DNA of 50,532 bases from Acidimicrobiales bacterium (GTDB lineage Bacteria; Actinomycetota; Acidimicrobiia; Acidimicrobiales; RAAP-2): NCBI GenBank assembly GCA_025362585.1, contig JANYFR010000024.1, forward strand, positions 1-50,532. Direction: 5' to 3'. Both the position numbers and the translations under genes were made by a program. Shown here piece by piece: positions 34,617 to 43,194 of this stretch (its first letter is position 1; each line of letters starts with the position of its first letter). The notes under the pieces are model-generated. The model was not told the DNA's origin and ran no database searches. It saw only the letters and a program-made list of their open reading frames with translations.

Positions 34617-35093
34617 CTATCTTGCCCCACCAGCACGTCCTGGGGCGGATGGCCGGACGGTTCCGCGCGGGTCGCGGCCGGAGGGGACGATGACCAGAGG
34701 AATCGTCGAGCGTTCGGCGAGTTGGAGACTGGTACTGCCGAGCATGAGGCCCGCGTGCACTCCCTGTCCCCTCGAACCGACCACTAGCAGGTCGGCGCCG
34801 GTCGGCTCGTCCCCGGCGCGCAGCATCACCGAGCAGGCGTCGCCGTTGTCGACCAACCAGCGCAGACGCGTGAGTGGAATGCCGGCCTCGCGCGCGAGGT
34901 CGAGGACCGGACCGCGCAACTTCGTAGGATCGTCGGGGTGCTCGAGGTGTTCGAGGAGTCCCACGGCGTGGACGATCACGACGTCCGCGTCGAGAGCGAT
35001 GGCCGTGGTGAAGGCCCAACGGACCGCGACGCTCGCGGGAGGTGACCCGTCGTAACCAACGGCGATTGTCGTGACTTCCTTCATGGGGACCAT
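34617..35093 (-). CDS. Universal stress protein (UspA family)
   Basis: 158 residues from ATG 35093; the internal ATG 35084 (MKEVTTIAVGYDGS) has a better-spaced GAGG and is the more likely start. The Usp fold shows TIAVGYDGSPPASVAVRWAF at the N-terminus and an ATP-binding loop VVGSRGQGVHAGLMLGSTSLQLAERSTIPLVIVP (G-2x-G-9x-G-[ST]). A Pro/Gly/Arg-rich tail follows. In mycobacteria a universal stress protein is a known substrate of a lysine acetyltransferase. Here it is encoded with a GNAT and a deacetylase, separated from the deacetylase stop by only three bases. Confidence 0.93.
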   Translation of the reverse strand: MVPMKEVTTIAVGYDGSPPASVAVRWAFTTAIALDADVVIVHAVGLLEHLEHPDDPTKLRGPVLDLAREAGIPLTRLRWLVDNGDACSVMLRAGDEPTGADLLVVGSRGQGVHAGLMLGSTSLQLAERSTIPLVIVPSGRDPRGTVRPSAPGRAGGAR

Positions 35094-35096
35094 CCT

Positions 35097-36125
35097 CTAT
35101 TCGTTCTGCTCTGCCGCCCGACGCGTGGCGATCATGCGCTCGGATTGTGCGTGGGTCACGGCCTCGGCTCCGGGCCCGCCCTTCGTGGGCGGTTCGGTTT
35201 CGACGTCGGCACCGAGCAGCGCCCCGAGCGTTGCCGCCACTGATCGTCGAACCGCGCCCAGGTCGTAGCCACCTTCCAGAAAGAGCGCGAGCCGACCGGG
35301 TCGAGGAGCGCAGGCCGCGATCGCGCGGGCCAAGATCGCGAAGTCACCGCTCGCCAGCGCGAGCTCAGCGAGAGGATCGGCGCGGTGTGCGTCGAAGCCG
35401 GCCGAGACGAGCACCCAGGTCGGGGCGAACTCGTCGATGACCGGGGCCGCCACTTCGTCCAAGGCGCGGTGCACGACGTCGCCCGTGGCGCCGGCCGGTA
35501 GAGGAATATTGATGGTTCGACCTACGGCGCTGAGCCCGCCGATCTCTCGCGCGCCGCCGCTGCCGGGGAAGAGGGGCCACTGGTGCGTGGAGACGTAGAG
35601 GACATTGGGGTCGTTCCAGAAGATGGACTGGGTCCCGTTGCCGTGGTGCACGTCCCAGTCGACAATGAGAACCCGCTCGCCAGATCTCGTCAACTCGGCG
35701 GCGGCCACTGCCACATTGTTCAATAGACAGAACCCCATTGCTCGGTCACGTGAGGCGTGGTGACCGGGCGGCCTCGCCGCGATGAAGCCGACGCCGTCCC
35801 GGCGACGCTGCAGCTCCTCGATGACGGCGATCCCGGCTCCGGCGCCGTGCTGGGCAACGGACCACGAGTCGTACGTGGCGAAGGTGTCCTGGTCGATGTC
35901 GCCTCCGCCCGCGAAGCAGAATGCCCCGAGCTCATCGAGGTAGCTCGCCTCGTGCACGCGAGCTAGTTGTGCGCGCGACGCAGCCTGGGCGGGAACCACC
36001 ACCAGGTCGTCGCCGAGGTGCAGGTCCGCAACGCCCTGCATCGCTGCCACCAGGCGGTCGGGTCGTTCGGGGTGACCGGGCTCAACGTGGCCGGCGTCGT
36101 CGATGGAACCGTTGATCACGAGCAT
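35097..36125 (-). CDS. Histone-deacetylase-like (AcuC/AphA class) lysine deacetylase
   Basis: 342 residues. HDAC landmarks: HPERPDRLVAAMQ near 18, RPPGHHASRDRAMGFCLLNNVAVAA with the catalytic His pair near 122-123, VDWDVHHGNGTQSIFW with zinc ligands D158 and H160, YVSTHQWPLFPGSGG, and a later GFDAHRADPLAELALASGDF carrying the third zinc ligand. Family members remove acyl groups from lysine (AcuC acts on acetyl-CoA synthetase) or from polyamines. The start overlaps the stop of the GNAT gene by one base, so writer and eraser are made together. Confidence 0.92.
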   Translation of the reverse strand: MLVINGSIDDAGHVEPGHPERPDRLVAAMQGVADLHLGDDLVVVPAQAASRAQLARVHEASYLDELGAFCFAGGGDIDQDTFATYDSWSVAQHGAGAGIAVIEELQRRRDGVGFIAARPPGHHASRDRAMGFCLLNNVAVAAAELTRSGERVLIVDWDVHHGNGTQSIFWNDPNVLYVSTHQWPLFPGSGGAREIGGLSAVGRTINIPLPAGATGDVVHRALDEVAAPVIDEFAPTWVLVSAGFDAHRADPLAELALASGDFAILARAIAACAPRPGRLALFLEGGYDLGAVRRSVAATLGALLGADVETEPPTKGGPGAEAVTHAQSERMIATRRAAEQNE

Positions 36126-36790
36126 CAGGCGCCATCACTTCGCGCCCGTCGCGCCCCTTCGACGCGGACGGTGCGTCGACCTCGACTGGCCCGGCTCTCG
36201 TCGGTCGGCTGAATGGAGAAGCGCGCGGTGATGACCTCCTCGTCGAATCTCGCGTTGACGGCGAAGCCCGATGCCTCAAAGACGCCCATCATGCTGCGAT
36301 TGTCCGCCTGGGTCTCCGCGGTGAACGTGGTAATACCGAGCGACCACGCTTCGTCGGCGAGGTGATCGAGCAGGAGGAGGCCGACGCCCTGATGCTGGTA
36401 CTCGTCGGCGACGATGAAGGCAACCTCGGCTTCGGTGGTCTCGGGAATGCGGTCGAATCGCCCGACCGCTACGAGGGTATCGCCCGTTTCGACGACGAAG
36501 GCGAATCGATCGACGTAATCGACCTGGGTCAGGTGGCGCACCTCGGAGTCAGAGAGGTGAGGGTGAACCGAGAAGTACCGTCGGTAGACGGAGTCTGGCG
36601 ACAGCCCCTCATGAAAACGGACGAGCAACGCAGCGTCTTGGGAGCGGATGGGGCGAAGGTGAAGGAGAACGCCGGGACCGGTCACCACGTCACTGGCTAA
36701 GTTCGACGGATACGGTCGAATCGACCACTGGTCGGCGTGCACTCCATTACTCGGCGAGGTACTCGTCAGTTTCCTAGGGGAGTCGGTCAT
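36125..36790 (-). CDS. GNAT family N-acetyltransferase (candidate protein acetyltransferase)
   Basis: 221 residues. The GNAT core is clear: a beta strand LLHLRPIRSQDAALLVRFHEGLSPDSVYRRYF, then EAEVAFIVADEYQHQGVGLLLLDHLADEAWSLGI, where QHQGVG is the acetyl-CoA pyrophosphate loop, and ETQADNRSMMGVFEASGFAV at the C-terminal side. The Y.RYF and VAVGRFD-type features resemble the GNAT domains of protein acetyltransferases of the Pat group. No cyclic-nucleotide domain is fused. It is the first gene of the operon with a deacetylase and a stress protein, which supports protein lysine acylation as its role. Confidence 0.85.
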   Translation of the reverse strand: MTDSPRKLTSTSPSNGVHADQWSIRPYPSNLASDVVTGPGVLLHLRPIRSQDAALLVRFHEGLSPDSVYRRYFSVHPHLSDSEVRHLTQVDYVDRFAFVVETGDTLVAVGRFDRIPETTEAEVAFIVADEYQHQGVGLLLLDHLADEAWSLGITTFTAETQADNRSMMGVFEASGFAVNARFDEEVITARFSIQPTDESRASRGRRTVRVEGARRARSDGA

Positions 36791-36979
36791 TGTACGATTC
36801 GGCGCTGGGTCACCTCTTCAAGGTATGCGTTCACTGCTCATTAGTGATCGTCGCGCCCACGGCCGCCAGTGGCGACGGTTCCACGTGGCCACCAACCCCG
36901 TCGTCGAGAAGTGGGCGAGAGAAGTGTCGCTGCACGGATACGAAGCATTGTGTGCCAAAGTCGGTCCTTCACCCATCGC

Positions 36980-38461
36980 TCAGTCGCCGTTCCCCTTCCC
37001 GTTCCCATTGCCACCACCAACACTCGATGTCGACGAGGCGGCGATCGCTGTGGGGTCGATGCCGAGAGAGGTGGCGAGTGCGGCGAGGTCGCTCTGCAAT
37101 GTTGGACCCACCGATTGATCGATGGATCCGTCGTTGACGGCGCCGTCGACGCCAGACGAGGCCTGTCGGAGATCAGAAGTCGCCACGTCGAGATTGCCGG
37201 CGGCGGCGTCACTCACGGCCTGGTTGGCCAGTTGCGCTATTGGCTGGTCGGCCCCGTTCTGGATGGTGCCCGCCGTGACGCCGGCGGCTAAATCGTTAAT
37301 AAGTGCGGTGAGTGATTGAGACGAACCGGACGTCGTCGTGGTCGTGGGCGCCAGCGTTGTGGTGGTCGACGTCGGCGATGTCGTCACGGGCGCCAGCGTC
37401 GTCGTTGGCACCGGTGAGGCGCTGTCACCGGTCAAGCCGTAGACGAGTGCGGCGACGAGAGACAACAGCAGTACTCCGGCGATGAGTTGTTGCCATCGCG
37501 GCAACTTCGTCACGGCCGCAGCTTTGGCCGCAAGCAGGGGCGCAATGATGGCGGTCTGATCGACGTTCACGGTGGTGACGTCGCCCACTGCCCCAATGAG
37601 CACGGTGTTGTCGAGCACCGCGACCGCGCCGATCGAACTGACTGCTTCGCTGGCTGTCGTCCACGGTGCGTCGAAGGCCGTGGTCGCGAGCAGCGTCGAG
37701 ACCTCGGACGCGCGCAGTCGTTGGCTGGGCTCGTGGTTGAGCATCCCGTTGAGCAGCGTCTTCCAAGGGACCGGGAGAGCTGGGGGCAGGGGCACCGGGC
37801 CGGACATTCGTCGAGCAATCACCTCGCCCGGGGTTCCCGCGTAGACGCGTTGGCCGGTCAGACACTCGAGCAGCACAATCCCGAGGGACCAGACATCCGC
37901 TGCCGGGCCGACTTCGTGGTTCTCCAACTGCTCGGGAGCCATGTACGACGTCGTGCCCATTGTCGTACCGGCAATGGTCAGCGTCGTGGCATCGACGAGG
38001 CGCGCAATTCCAAAGTCAGCGAGACGAGCGGCGCCAGCGGTATCGATCAGGATATTGGCGGGCTTCACGTCGCGATGGACGACGCCCCGTTCGTGCACGT
38101 ACGCGAGCCCGTCGGCCAGGGTTGATCCAATAGACGCGGTCGTCGCAGGCGCGAGAGGACCGCGACGAAGCGTTTGGGCCAAGCTCGTGCCGTCGACGAA
38201 GTCCATCACCAGGTAGGCCATGTCGCCGTTCGTTCCCGAGTCGAGTAGGCGCACGAGACAGGGGTGATCAAAGCGACGGAGCGCCCGGGCCTCTTGGGAG
38301 AGCCTCGTCGCGTACTCGGCGTCGGACGACCGGACGATTTTGACGGCGACCTCCGAGCCAGTGCGCTCATCAAATGCTCGAAAGACGTCGGACATACCAC
38401 CTCGCCCCAATAGCGTGACGAGGCGATAGCGATCGTTCAGCAGTTCGCCGATTGAACTCAT
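36980..38461 (-). CDS. Receptor-type Ser/Thr protein kinase (PknB-like) without PASTA domains
   Basis: 493 residues. The kinase domain has LLGRGGMSDVF near 18, Lys41 in EVAVKIV, HRDVKPANIL near 129, LADFGIA near 148 and SYMAPEQ near 172, all intact. After ~280 residues comes a cytoplasmic linker, a membrane helix (LIAGVLLLSLVAALVYGL) near 332-349, a Thr-rich stalk and a ~110-residue extracellular helical domain rich in Ala/Asp (LAAGVTAGTIQNGADQPIAQLANQAV), ending in Gly/Asn repeats. Many actinobacterial relatives carry PASTA repeats outside; this one does not. The ligand is unknown. Confidence 0.92.
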   Translation of the reverse strand: MSSIGELLNDRYRLVTLLGRGGMSDVFRAFDERTGSEVAVKIVRSSDAEYATRLSQEARALRRFDHPCLVRLLDSGTNGDMAYLVMDFVDGTSLAQTLRRGPLAPATTASIGSTLADGLAYVHERGVVHRDVKPANILIDTAGAARLADFGIARLVDATTLTIAGTTMGTTSYMAPEQLENHEVGPAADVWSLGIVLLECLTGQRVYAGTPGEVIARRMSGPVPLPPALPVPWKTLLNGMLNHEPSQRLRASEVSTLLATTAFDAPWTTASEAVSSIGAVAVLDNTVLIGAVGDVTTVNVDQTAIIAPLLAAKAAAVTKLPRWQQLIAGVLLLSLVAALVYGLTGDSASPVPTTTLAPVTTSPTSTTTTLAPTTTTTSGSSQSLTALINDLAAGVTAGTIQNGADQPIAQLANQAVSDAAAGNLDVATSDLRQASSGVDGAVNDGSIDQSVGPTLQSDLAALATSLGIDPTAIAASSTSSVGGGNGNGKGNGD

Positions 38462-39054
38462 GGCGTGTCTCCAGGGCGCGACGCTTCGGCTCCTCCGGTC
38501 GACGAAGGACTGCGGCCAAAAGAGCCGCAGCGCCGGGGTGGGCGTTGGTCACGCGCGACGTGGCGCGTGGCGCGGGGCTGGGCGAACACGAGGAATCTGG
38601 GGGATCGCCCCTCGTCATTGCGGAGAAAACGGTCCTCGGACGTCAACTGATTGATGACCTCAATCTAACCCTCGAAGTGATTGACGAAATCACGTGGCCC
38701 GTCCATCATGGCATTTCCAAAGGGTCCGCCGCCTGCTCGGAGGATTTGGCAGCAAACAAGCACTCCTCCGGTGACGCCGATGACGCCGGCAGCATGGCTC
38801 GCCACGCAACTGCGCGACGCCAACGGCCGCGACGCGGGATTAGGCCGGCGAGGAACCCGCACAGGGAGATGACAGTCGCCCCATTGTTCTGACGCACGAG
38901 GCGACGTCGCTGCGACGGGTTGCGGTCGTTGTGAGTCGTTCGACCAGCACGTGACACGTTGAGGTCATCAAAATGAAGGTCCCTTGCTTGAAATAGTTGA
39001 TCAGCAATTGGGCTGGCACCAGTCGATTGCCAAAGTGACTCGACGGCGCGACCC
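38462..39054. other. Intergenic region between kinase and aldehyde dehydrogenase genes
   Basis: About 590 bases, both flanking genes on the minus strand. It should include the kinase promoter near 38462-38600. On the minus strand, two hydrophobic stretches occur in different frames (VISLCGFLAGLIP near 38840; AAGVIGVTGGVLVCC near 38790), the second ending NAMMDGPRDFVNHFEG before a stop at 38665. They could mark a broken small membrane protein, but I would not call a gene. Confidence 0.35.
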
Positions 39055-40590
39055 CTAGTCGCTCTTTGGTGGCCAACCGGCGATGACACCGCGTCCCGAC
39101 GGGTACCGGACGTTCTTCGCTCGCACAAACTCGTGGAGGGTCTCTGGCCCGTACTCGCGTCCGTAGCCACTGCCCTTCACGCCACCGAAGGGTGAACCAA
39201 TGAAATTTCGGCGGGTGTAGTTGTTGACGAACACCATGCCGACTTCGAGACGTTCGGCGAGATGACTGGCGCGAACCTCGTCACGGGTGCAGATCGCGGC
39301 GGTGAGTCCGTAGTCGGTGCCGTTGGCGATCTCCACCGCCTCGTCGTCACTCTCAAAGCGCATCAGGCACGCGACCGGTCCGAAAATCTCCTCCTGAGCC
39401 ACCGTCATCTTCGACGTCACGTCGCCGAGTACGAGTGGGGCGACGAAGAACCCCGACTTCAGAGACGGGTCGTCGGGCATCGTTCCTCGGTAGAGCACTG
39501 TCGCGCCCTCCTCAACGCCGAGGTGGGCGTAGTGCTCAACGCGCTGTTGTTGACGGGCGTCGACGAGTGGTCCGATGTCCGTCGCGGAGGCCAGCGGGTC
39601 GCCAATCACTAACTTTGACGTCGCCTCGACGAATCGCCGAGCGAACTCCACGTAGATTGAGTCGTGGATCAGGATGCGCGAAGTAGAGGTGCACGCCTCT
39701 CCCTGGTTGTAGAACATGCCCTCAACGGCGATGTCGACGGCTTCGCTGACATTGGCGTCGTCGAGAACCAACAGGGCGTTCTTGCCCCCGAGTTCGAGGG
39801 TCGCGTACGTGAGATTCTTCGCGGCGCTCTCCATGACCTTTCGACCGGTGGCGGTCGCGCCGGTGAACGAGATCCTCTCGACGCGAGGGTGCGAAGCGAG
39901 TGCGGCGCCGGCGCTCATACCACTCACGGCGTTGATGACCCCCGGGGGCAGGACCTCATTGGCGATCTCGACGAGGCGAAGGACGGTGAGCGGTGCCTGT
40001 TCGCCTGGCTTAATAACGACGGTGTTGCCCACCGCGAGGGCCGGAGCGCACTTCTTCGAGAAGTGGATCGGTGGCCAGTTGAAGGGCAGGATGGCCGCGA
40101 CGACGCCGTACGGCTCGTAGACGACCCGGGCCTCCACCGGACCCTGATCGAGGATCTCACCGTGGATCATCTCGGTGATCCCGGCGTAGTAGTCGAAACT
40201 CGAGTGGCACGACACGACGTCGACGCGAAGGGCGTCGCGCTTGGGCTTGCCGACCTCGCGAGCACAGAGCTCGCCGAGTTCCTCGGCGTGATCGCGAATG
40301 CGCGACGCCACCTGGCGCATCAACGCGCCGCGTTCCTTGGGCGAGGTGTATCGCCAGACGTCCTCGTAGGCTCGACGGGCATCGAGGACGGCTCGATCGA
40401 CCATGGCGTCGGTGGCGGCAACGACCGCGGCGAGGGGTCGACCGTTCACCGCTTCGAGGACCTCGAAGGTTTCGGCGCCGACGACGTCCCTGAAGGCACC
40501 CCCAATAAAGGGACCCCAGACCGATCGCCGCTCGAGCAGTTCGTCGGTGAGTCGTGAGTCAATGTCAATGCGGTCCAGAGCGTCGCTCAT
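39055..40590 (-). CDS. NAD(P)-dependent aldehyde dehydrogenase
   Basis: 511 residues. Standard family landmarks: PFNWPPIHFSKKCAPALAVGNTVVIKPGE in the cofactor domain, SFTGATATGRKVMESAAKN, the general-base motif LELGGKNALLVL, the catalytic Cys in NQGEACTSTSRILI, and EEIFGPVACLMRFE. The FIGSPFGGVKGSGYGREYG end is also typical. It oxidises an aldehyde to the acid; similarity to vanillin/benzaldehyde-type and lactaldehyde-type enzymes is general only. It is the gene downstream of an orphan binding protein, 131 bases apart on the same strand. Confidence 0.92.
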   Translation of the reverse strand: MSDALDRIDIDSRLTDELLERRSVWGPFIGGAFRDVVGAETFEVLEAVNGRPLAAVVAATDAMVDRAVLDARRAYEDVWRYTSPKERGALMRQVASRIRDHAEELGELCAREVGKPKRDALRVDVVSCHSSFDYYAGITEMIHGEILDQGPVEARVVYEPYGVVAAILPFNWPPIHFSKKCAPALAVGNTVVIKPGEQAPLTVLRLVEIANEVLPPGVINAVSGMSAGAALASHPRVERISFTGATATGRKVMESAAKNLTYATLELGGKNALLVLDDANVSEAVDIAVEGMFYNQGEACTSTSRILIHDSIYVEFARRFVEATSKLVIGDPLASATDIGPLVDARQQQRVEHYAHLGVEEGATVLYRGTMPDDPSLKSGFFVAPLVLGDVTSKMTVAQEEIFGPVACLMRFESDDEAVEIANGTDYGLTAAICTRDEVRASHLAERLEVGMVFVNNYTRRNFIGSPFGGVKGSGYGREYGPETLHEFVRAKNVRYPSGRGVIAGWPPKSD

Positions 40591-40721
40591 GTGGTGCCTT
40601 CCCCTCCATCACGTGGCTGGCGGCGCCAATCTCGTAATGACGCACAGATTACCGAGGGCCGCGAACGTCGGGGCCTGAGGTCTTTTCACCCTCCTTTGCG
40701 AGGGGTTGGTTGCCGGCCGCT

Positions 40722-41633
40722 TCAGGCGAGGGCGCGAGAATTGATGAAGTCGGAGAGAGAGTCGGCCACGACGTCGAGTTCGGGCGTCGGTGCGAAACGA
40801 CGACGGAGCCCCAGGAGGGTTGCGATGGACGCCTCATCGACGACGCCGTCGGGTACGAGGCCGGTCGCGGGGTGTCGCAGGCAGGCGTAATGCGCCTGCG
40901 CCTGCTCATCGCTGAGACCCAGCAGTTCCATCGAGGACTCGAGCACCAACGGTTCAAGTGCACCCGTCGCAATCTGCTGCGATGTCTCGAGCAGAACGTC
41001 AACGAGTCGACGGCGCGCCTCGTTGATCGCGGCGTCGTCGGAAGTATGCGAAGCGAGCACGGTGCCGAGGTAAGGCCCGAGGTCGGTGGCGTTGCCGACG
41101 ATCCGACAACCCGCACCTACGGCGCGAAGCTCGTTGCCGGCGTTGAGGACGGTCGCCGAGCATTGGCCCTCGATGAGAGCCGTTGCGCGATTCGGGGTCG
41201 AACCCAGTGACGCAACGGTGTAGTCAACGGGGTGTAGTCCAGTCCGCACCAGCAGTTCGTAGGCCACGAAGGCGAACCCGGACTGGGGCACGTCGACCGC
41301 CACGATGTGGTCGCGGACCTGATCGATAGATTCGATCGAGGGACCAACAACAAGCGAGAGCCCCAGACCGCGATCGATCGCGCAGAGCACCTCTACTGGC
41401 AATATGCGACCTAGGGGATTCTTCGAGAGGAAGCGGTAGGCGAGCACGTTGTCCGGACTCGTGAAGACCACGTCCAAGTCGCCCTCTTCGAGCGATTGAA
41501 ACTGGGCCGGCGACGAAGCAACGGACGACTCTCGCACTACCAGACGTGCACGATCCAAGTCGCCCGACCGTCGAGCGACGTCGACGAGCACCGACCTCGT
41601 GAACGTGCCCAGGTGCACGTGGTGTTCACGCAT
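40722..41633 (-). CDS. NMT1/ThiY-like substrate-binding-fold protein lacking a signal peptide
   Basis: 303 residues. The fold of periplasmic binding protein type 2 is suggested by LEEGDLDVVFTSPDNVLAYRFL, AIDRGLGLSLVVGPSIESIDQVRDHIVAVDVPQSGFAFVAYELLVRTGLHP and GQCSATVLNAGNELRAVGAG, as in NMT1-like proteins. The N-terminus (MREHHVHLGTFTRSVLVDVARR) has no signal peptide, and no upstream start giving one was seen. No permease or ATPase gene lies nearby. It could be cytoplasmic, bind a ligand for another purpose, or serve as an enzyme; the function is unknown. Confidence 0.7.
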   Translation of the reverse strand: MREHHVHLGTFTRSVLVDVARRSGDLDRARLVVRESSVASSPAQFQSLEEGDLDVVFTSPDNVLAYRFLSKNPLGRILPVEVLCAIDRGLGLSLVVGPSIESIDQVRDHIVAVDVPQSGFAFVAYELLVRTGLHPVDYTVASLGSTPNRATALIEGQCSATVLNAGNELRAVGAGCRIVGNATDLGPYLGTVLASHTSDDAAINEARRRLVDVLLETSQQIATGALEPLVLESSMELLGLSDEQAQAHYACLRHPATGLVPDGVVDEASIATLLGLRRRFAPTPELDVVADSLSDFINSRALA

Positions 41634-41745
41634 TCGACTATCTTCTCACAGCGCCTGTCGGCGCTCACTCGATCGGCCGGTTCAATTGGCCAATGACCGG
41701 GTACGGCGTCGGGGACGGTCGGCGCCGAACACGACGGCGCGTCAC

Positions 41746-42225
41746 TTACGTCGGGGACCTCTTCCCCTGCACCGTTCGTGCGAGTATGCCGAGCGTGGCG
41801 CGGAGCGCACTCTCGGAGATCACCGGAAAGATTCCAGCGTCTTTCCACACCTGATCGGCGCTCGACCAGTCGTAGTACGACGTGACGAGGGTTCCCTCGT
41901 CGACTGGTTGGAGAGTGTACCCGTACACGTGGCCTAGCTGTGGACGAATCCGACCGAGGATTGTCCAGGCGATTTCGCGTTCCGGGACGAAGGTGGTGAT
42001 GGTGACGGTCACGTCGTAGCGTCCCATGGGATAGTCGTTAAGGGCTTCACGGTCCATGTGCACGACAAACGAGTCGCCGACCGCGCCCACCGGTGCACCG
42101 GTGGCGTCCATGAGCATGCCCGAGCCGTCAATCGACACGTGGCCCTGAGGGTCGCAGAGGACGGCGAAGATTGCCTCGGGCGCCGTCGTGATGGTCCGTC
42201 GCACATCGATTCGTTCGTCAGTCAT
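41746..42225 (-). CDS. SRPBCC (START-like) family protein
   Basis: 159 residues. The opening IDVRRTITTAPEAIFAVLCDPQGHVSIDGSGML is the standard first strand and helices, followed by VGAVGDSFVVHMD, YDVTVTITTFVPEREIAWTILG, YGYTLQPVDEGTLVTSYYDWS and a long C-terminal helix. It has the cavity fold used for hydrophobic ligands. It is encoded alone on the minus strand. There is little sequence identity to the other SRPBCC protein at 8798, so they are not recent duplicates. Confidence 0.88.
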   Translation of the reverse strand: MTDERIDVRRTITTAPEAIFAVLCDPQGHVSIDGSGMLMDATGAPVGAVGDSFVVHMDREALNDYPMGRYDVTVTITTFVPEREIAWTILGRIRPQLGHVYGYTLQPVDEGTLVTSYYDWSSADQVWKDAGIFPVISESALRATLGILARTVQGKRSPT

Positions 42226-42286
42226 CGCCTCACCCTAAGTGATGGTCGGACTGACGATTCCTCCTACCCGGAGACCTCACTGACCG

Positions 42287-42580
42287 GTGAATGTGGATCC
42301 TCGACGGTGCTCGAACGGTGGCGTGTCGTACGGTGGTCGCACGTGTCGAAACATCACCATGCTGCGGGGTCTCGAACCTCCAGCCACCACTGACGAGATT
42401 CGCGCCGCCGCACTCCAGTACGTACGAAAGGTTGGCGCAGTCTCGTCAGGTCCATTGCTGGAATCTGACGCCGTCAGAACCGCGGTCGCAACCATCGCCG
42501 CCGAAACCGAGCGCCTGATCGCGGCACTACCGCCGAGGCGCTCCCCGCCGGCGACGCCGCCGCCGGGCCGCCGCCGCTGA
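42287..42580 (+). CDS. DUF2277 family protein
   Basis: 97 residues from GTG 42287. The core CRNITMLRGLEPPATTDEIRAAALQYVRKVGAV ... AVATIAAETERLIAAL fits DUF2277, whose members normally begin MCRNI. Here the codon before CRN is ACG, so translation must begin upstream: GTG 42287, 42293 or 42323. The C-terminal PPRRSPPATPPPGRRR departs from the usual charged helix and may reflect a frame shift near the end. DUF2277 function is unknown. It is flanked by intergenic regions and lies opposite the SRPBCC gene. Confidence 0.6.
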   Translation: MNVDPRRCSNGGVSYGGRTCRNITMLRGLEPPATTDEIRAAALQYVRKVGAVSSGPLLESDAVRTAVATIAAETERLIAALPPRRSPPATPPPGRRR

Positions 42581-42783
42581 CCGCCAACCTTCTGTCGCTC
42601 GCACGGACCTGACGACGGACAACTGGCCCTTCGAGGCCCAAATCCTTTGACGCGCCACTAGTTCGTACGATGGCCGGTTCGAGAAGCTCTACATCGAGGC
42701 AGAAAGAGAACACCAACCCTGGGCTCCGGGATTTGGTCGGAGAACCGGTCGAGTCGATTGACGCTATTTCTTACAACGACGTC

Positions 42784-42957
42784 CTACGAGGCCCGCCGAT
42801 ACGGTTGAGCCTCGATCGTCGACGCGAGCAGGACGTCGGCCATTATTTTCTGCTCCGCTCCGTTCAATTGTGAGAAGGCCAGCAGCGACGTCGGTGCCAA
42901 CGCGTCCTCGCTTCTAACCGATTTGCGCCATTGGAACAGTCTCTTCATTCGCCTCAT
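42784..42957 (-). CDS. Small hypothetical protein, 57 residues
   Basis: A short frame from ATG 42957 to the TAG at 42784, preceded by AAGGAGG (minus strand) only four bases before the ATG. It encodes MRRMKRLFQWRKS, a basic start, then a helical stretch (LAPTSLLAFSQLNGAEQKIMADVLLASTIEAQ). Another short frame, ending at 42914 with MYTIHVHSPKLADNG, overlaps its beginning by 44 bases. Either could be real and neither has a recognised family. The strong Shine-Dalgarno sequence is the best evidence for this one. Confidence 0.35.
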   Translation of the reverse strand: MRRMKRLFQWRKSVRSEDALAPTSLLAFSQLNGAEQKIMADVLLASTIEAQPYRRAS

Positions 42958-43194
42958 ACATCCTCCTTGCTGGATCCGACACGCAGACGATCACGACGGT
43001 TCCATTGTCCGCCAATTTGGGGGAGTGGACGTGGATGGTGTACATACGGGTGCGAGCCCTCAGATGGAGTTGTAACAATGAGAGAGCCCTCGTCGGTACG
43101 GTGAAGCTGCGAGATGTTGTGATTCGCGAGGTATTCGAGATCCGCGTTGCGTAACTGGCAATACTGGCAGGACACCCTAGATACGAGAGGAACC

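Noticed and set aside
38706-39170. 154-residue minus-strand frame overlapping the end of the aldehyde dehydrogenase gene
   Set aside because: The first part is an out-of-frame shadow of the dehydrogenase and the rest has no family; hydrophobic bits are noted under the intergenic entry.
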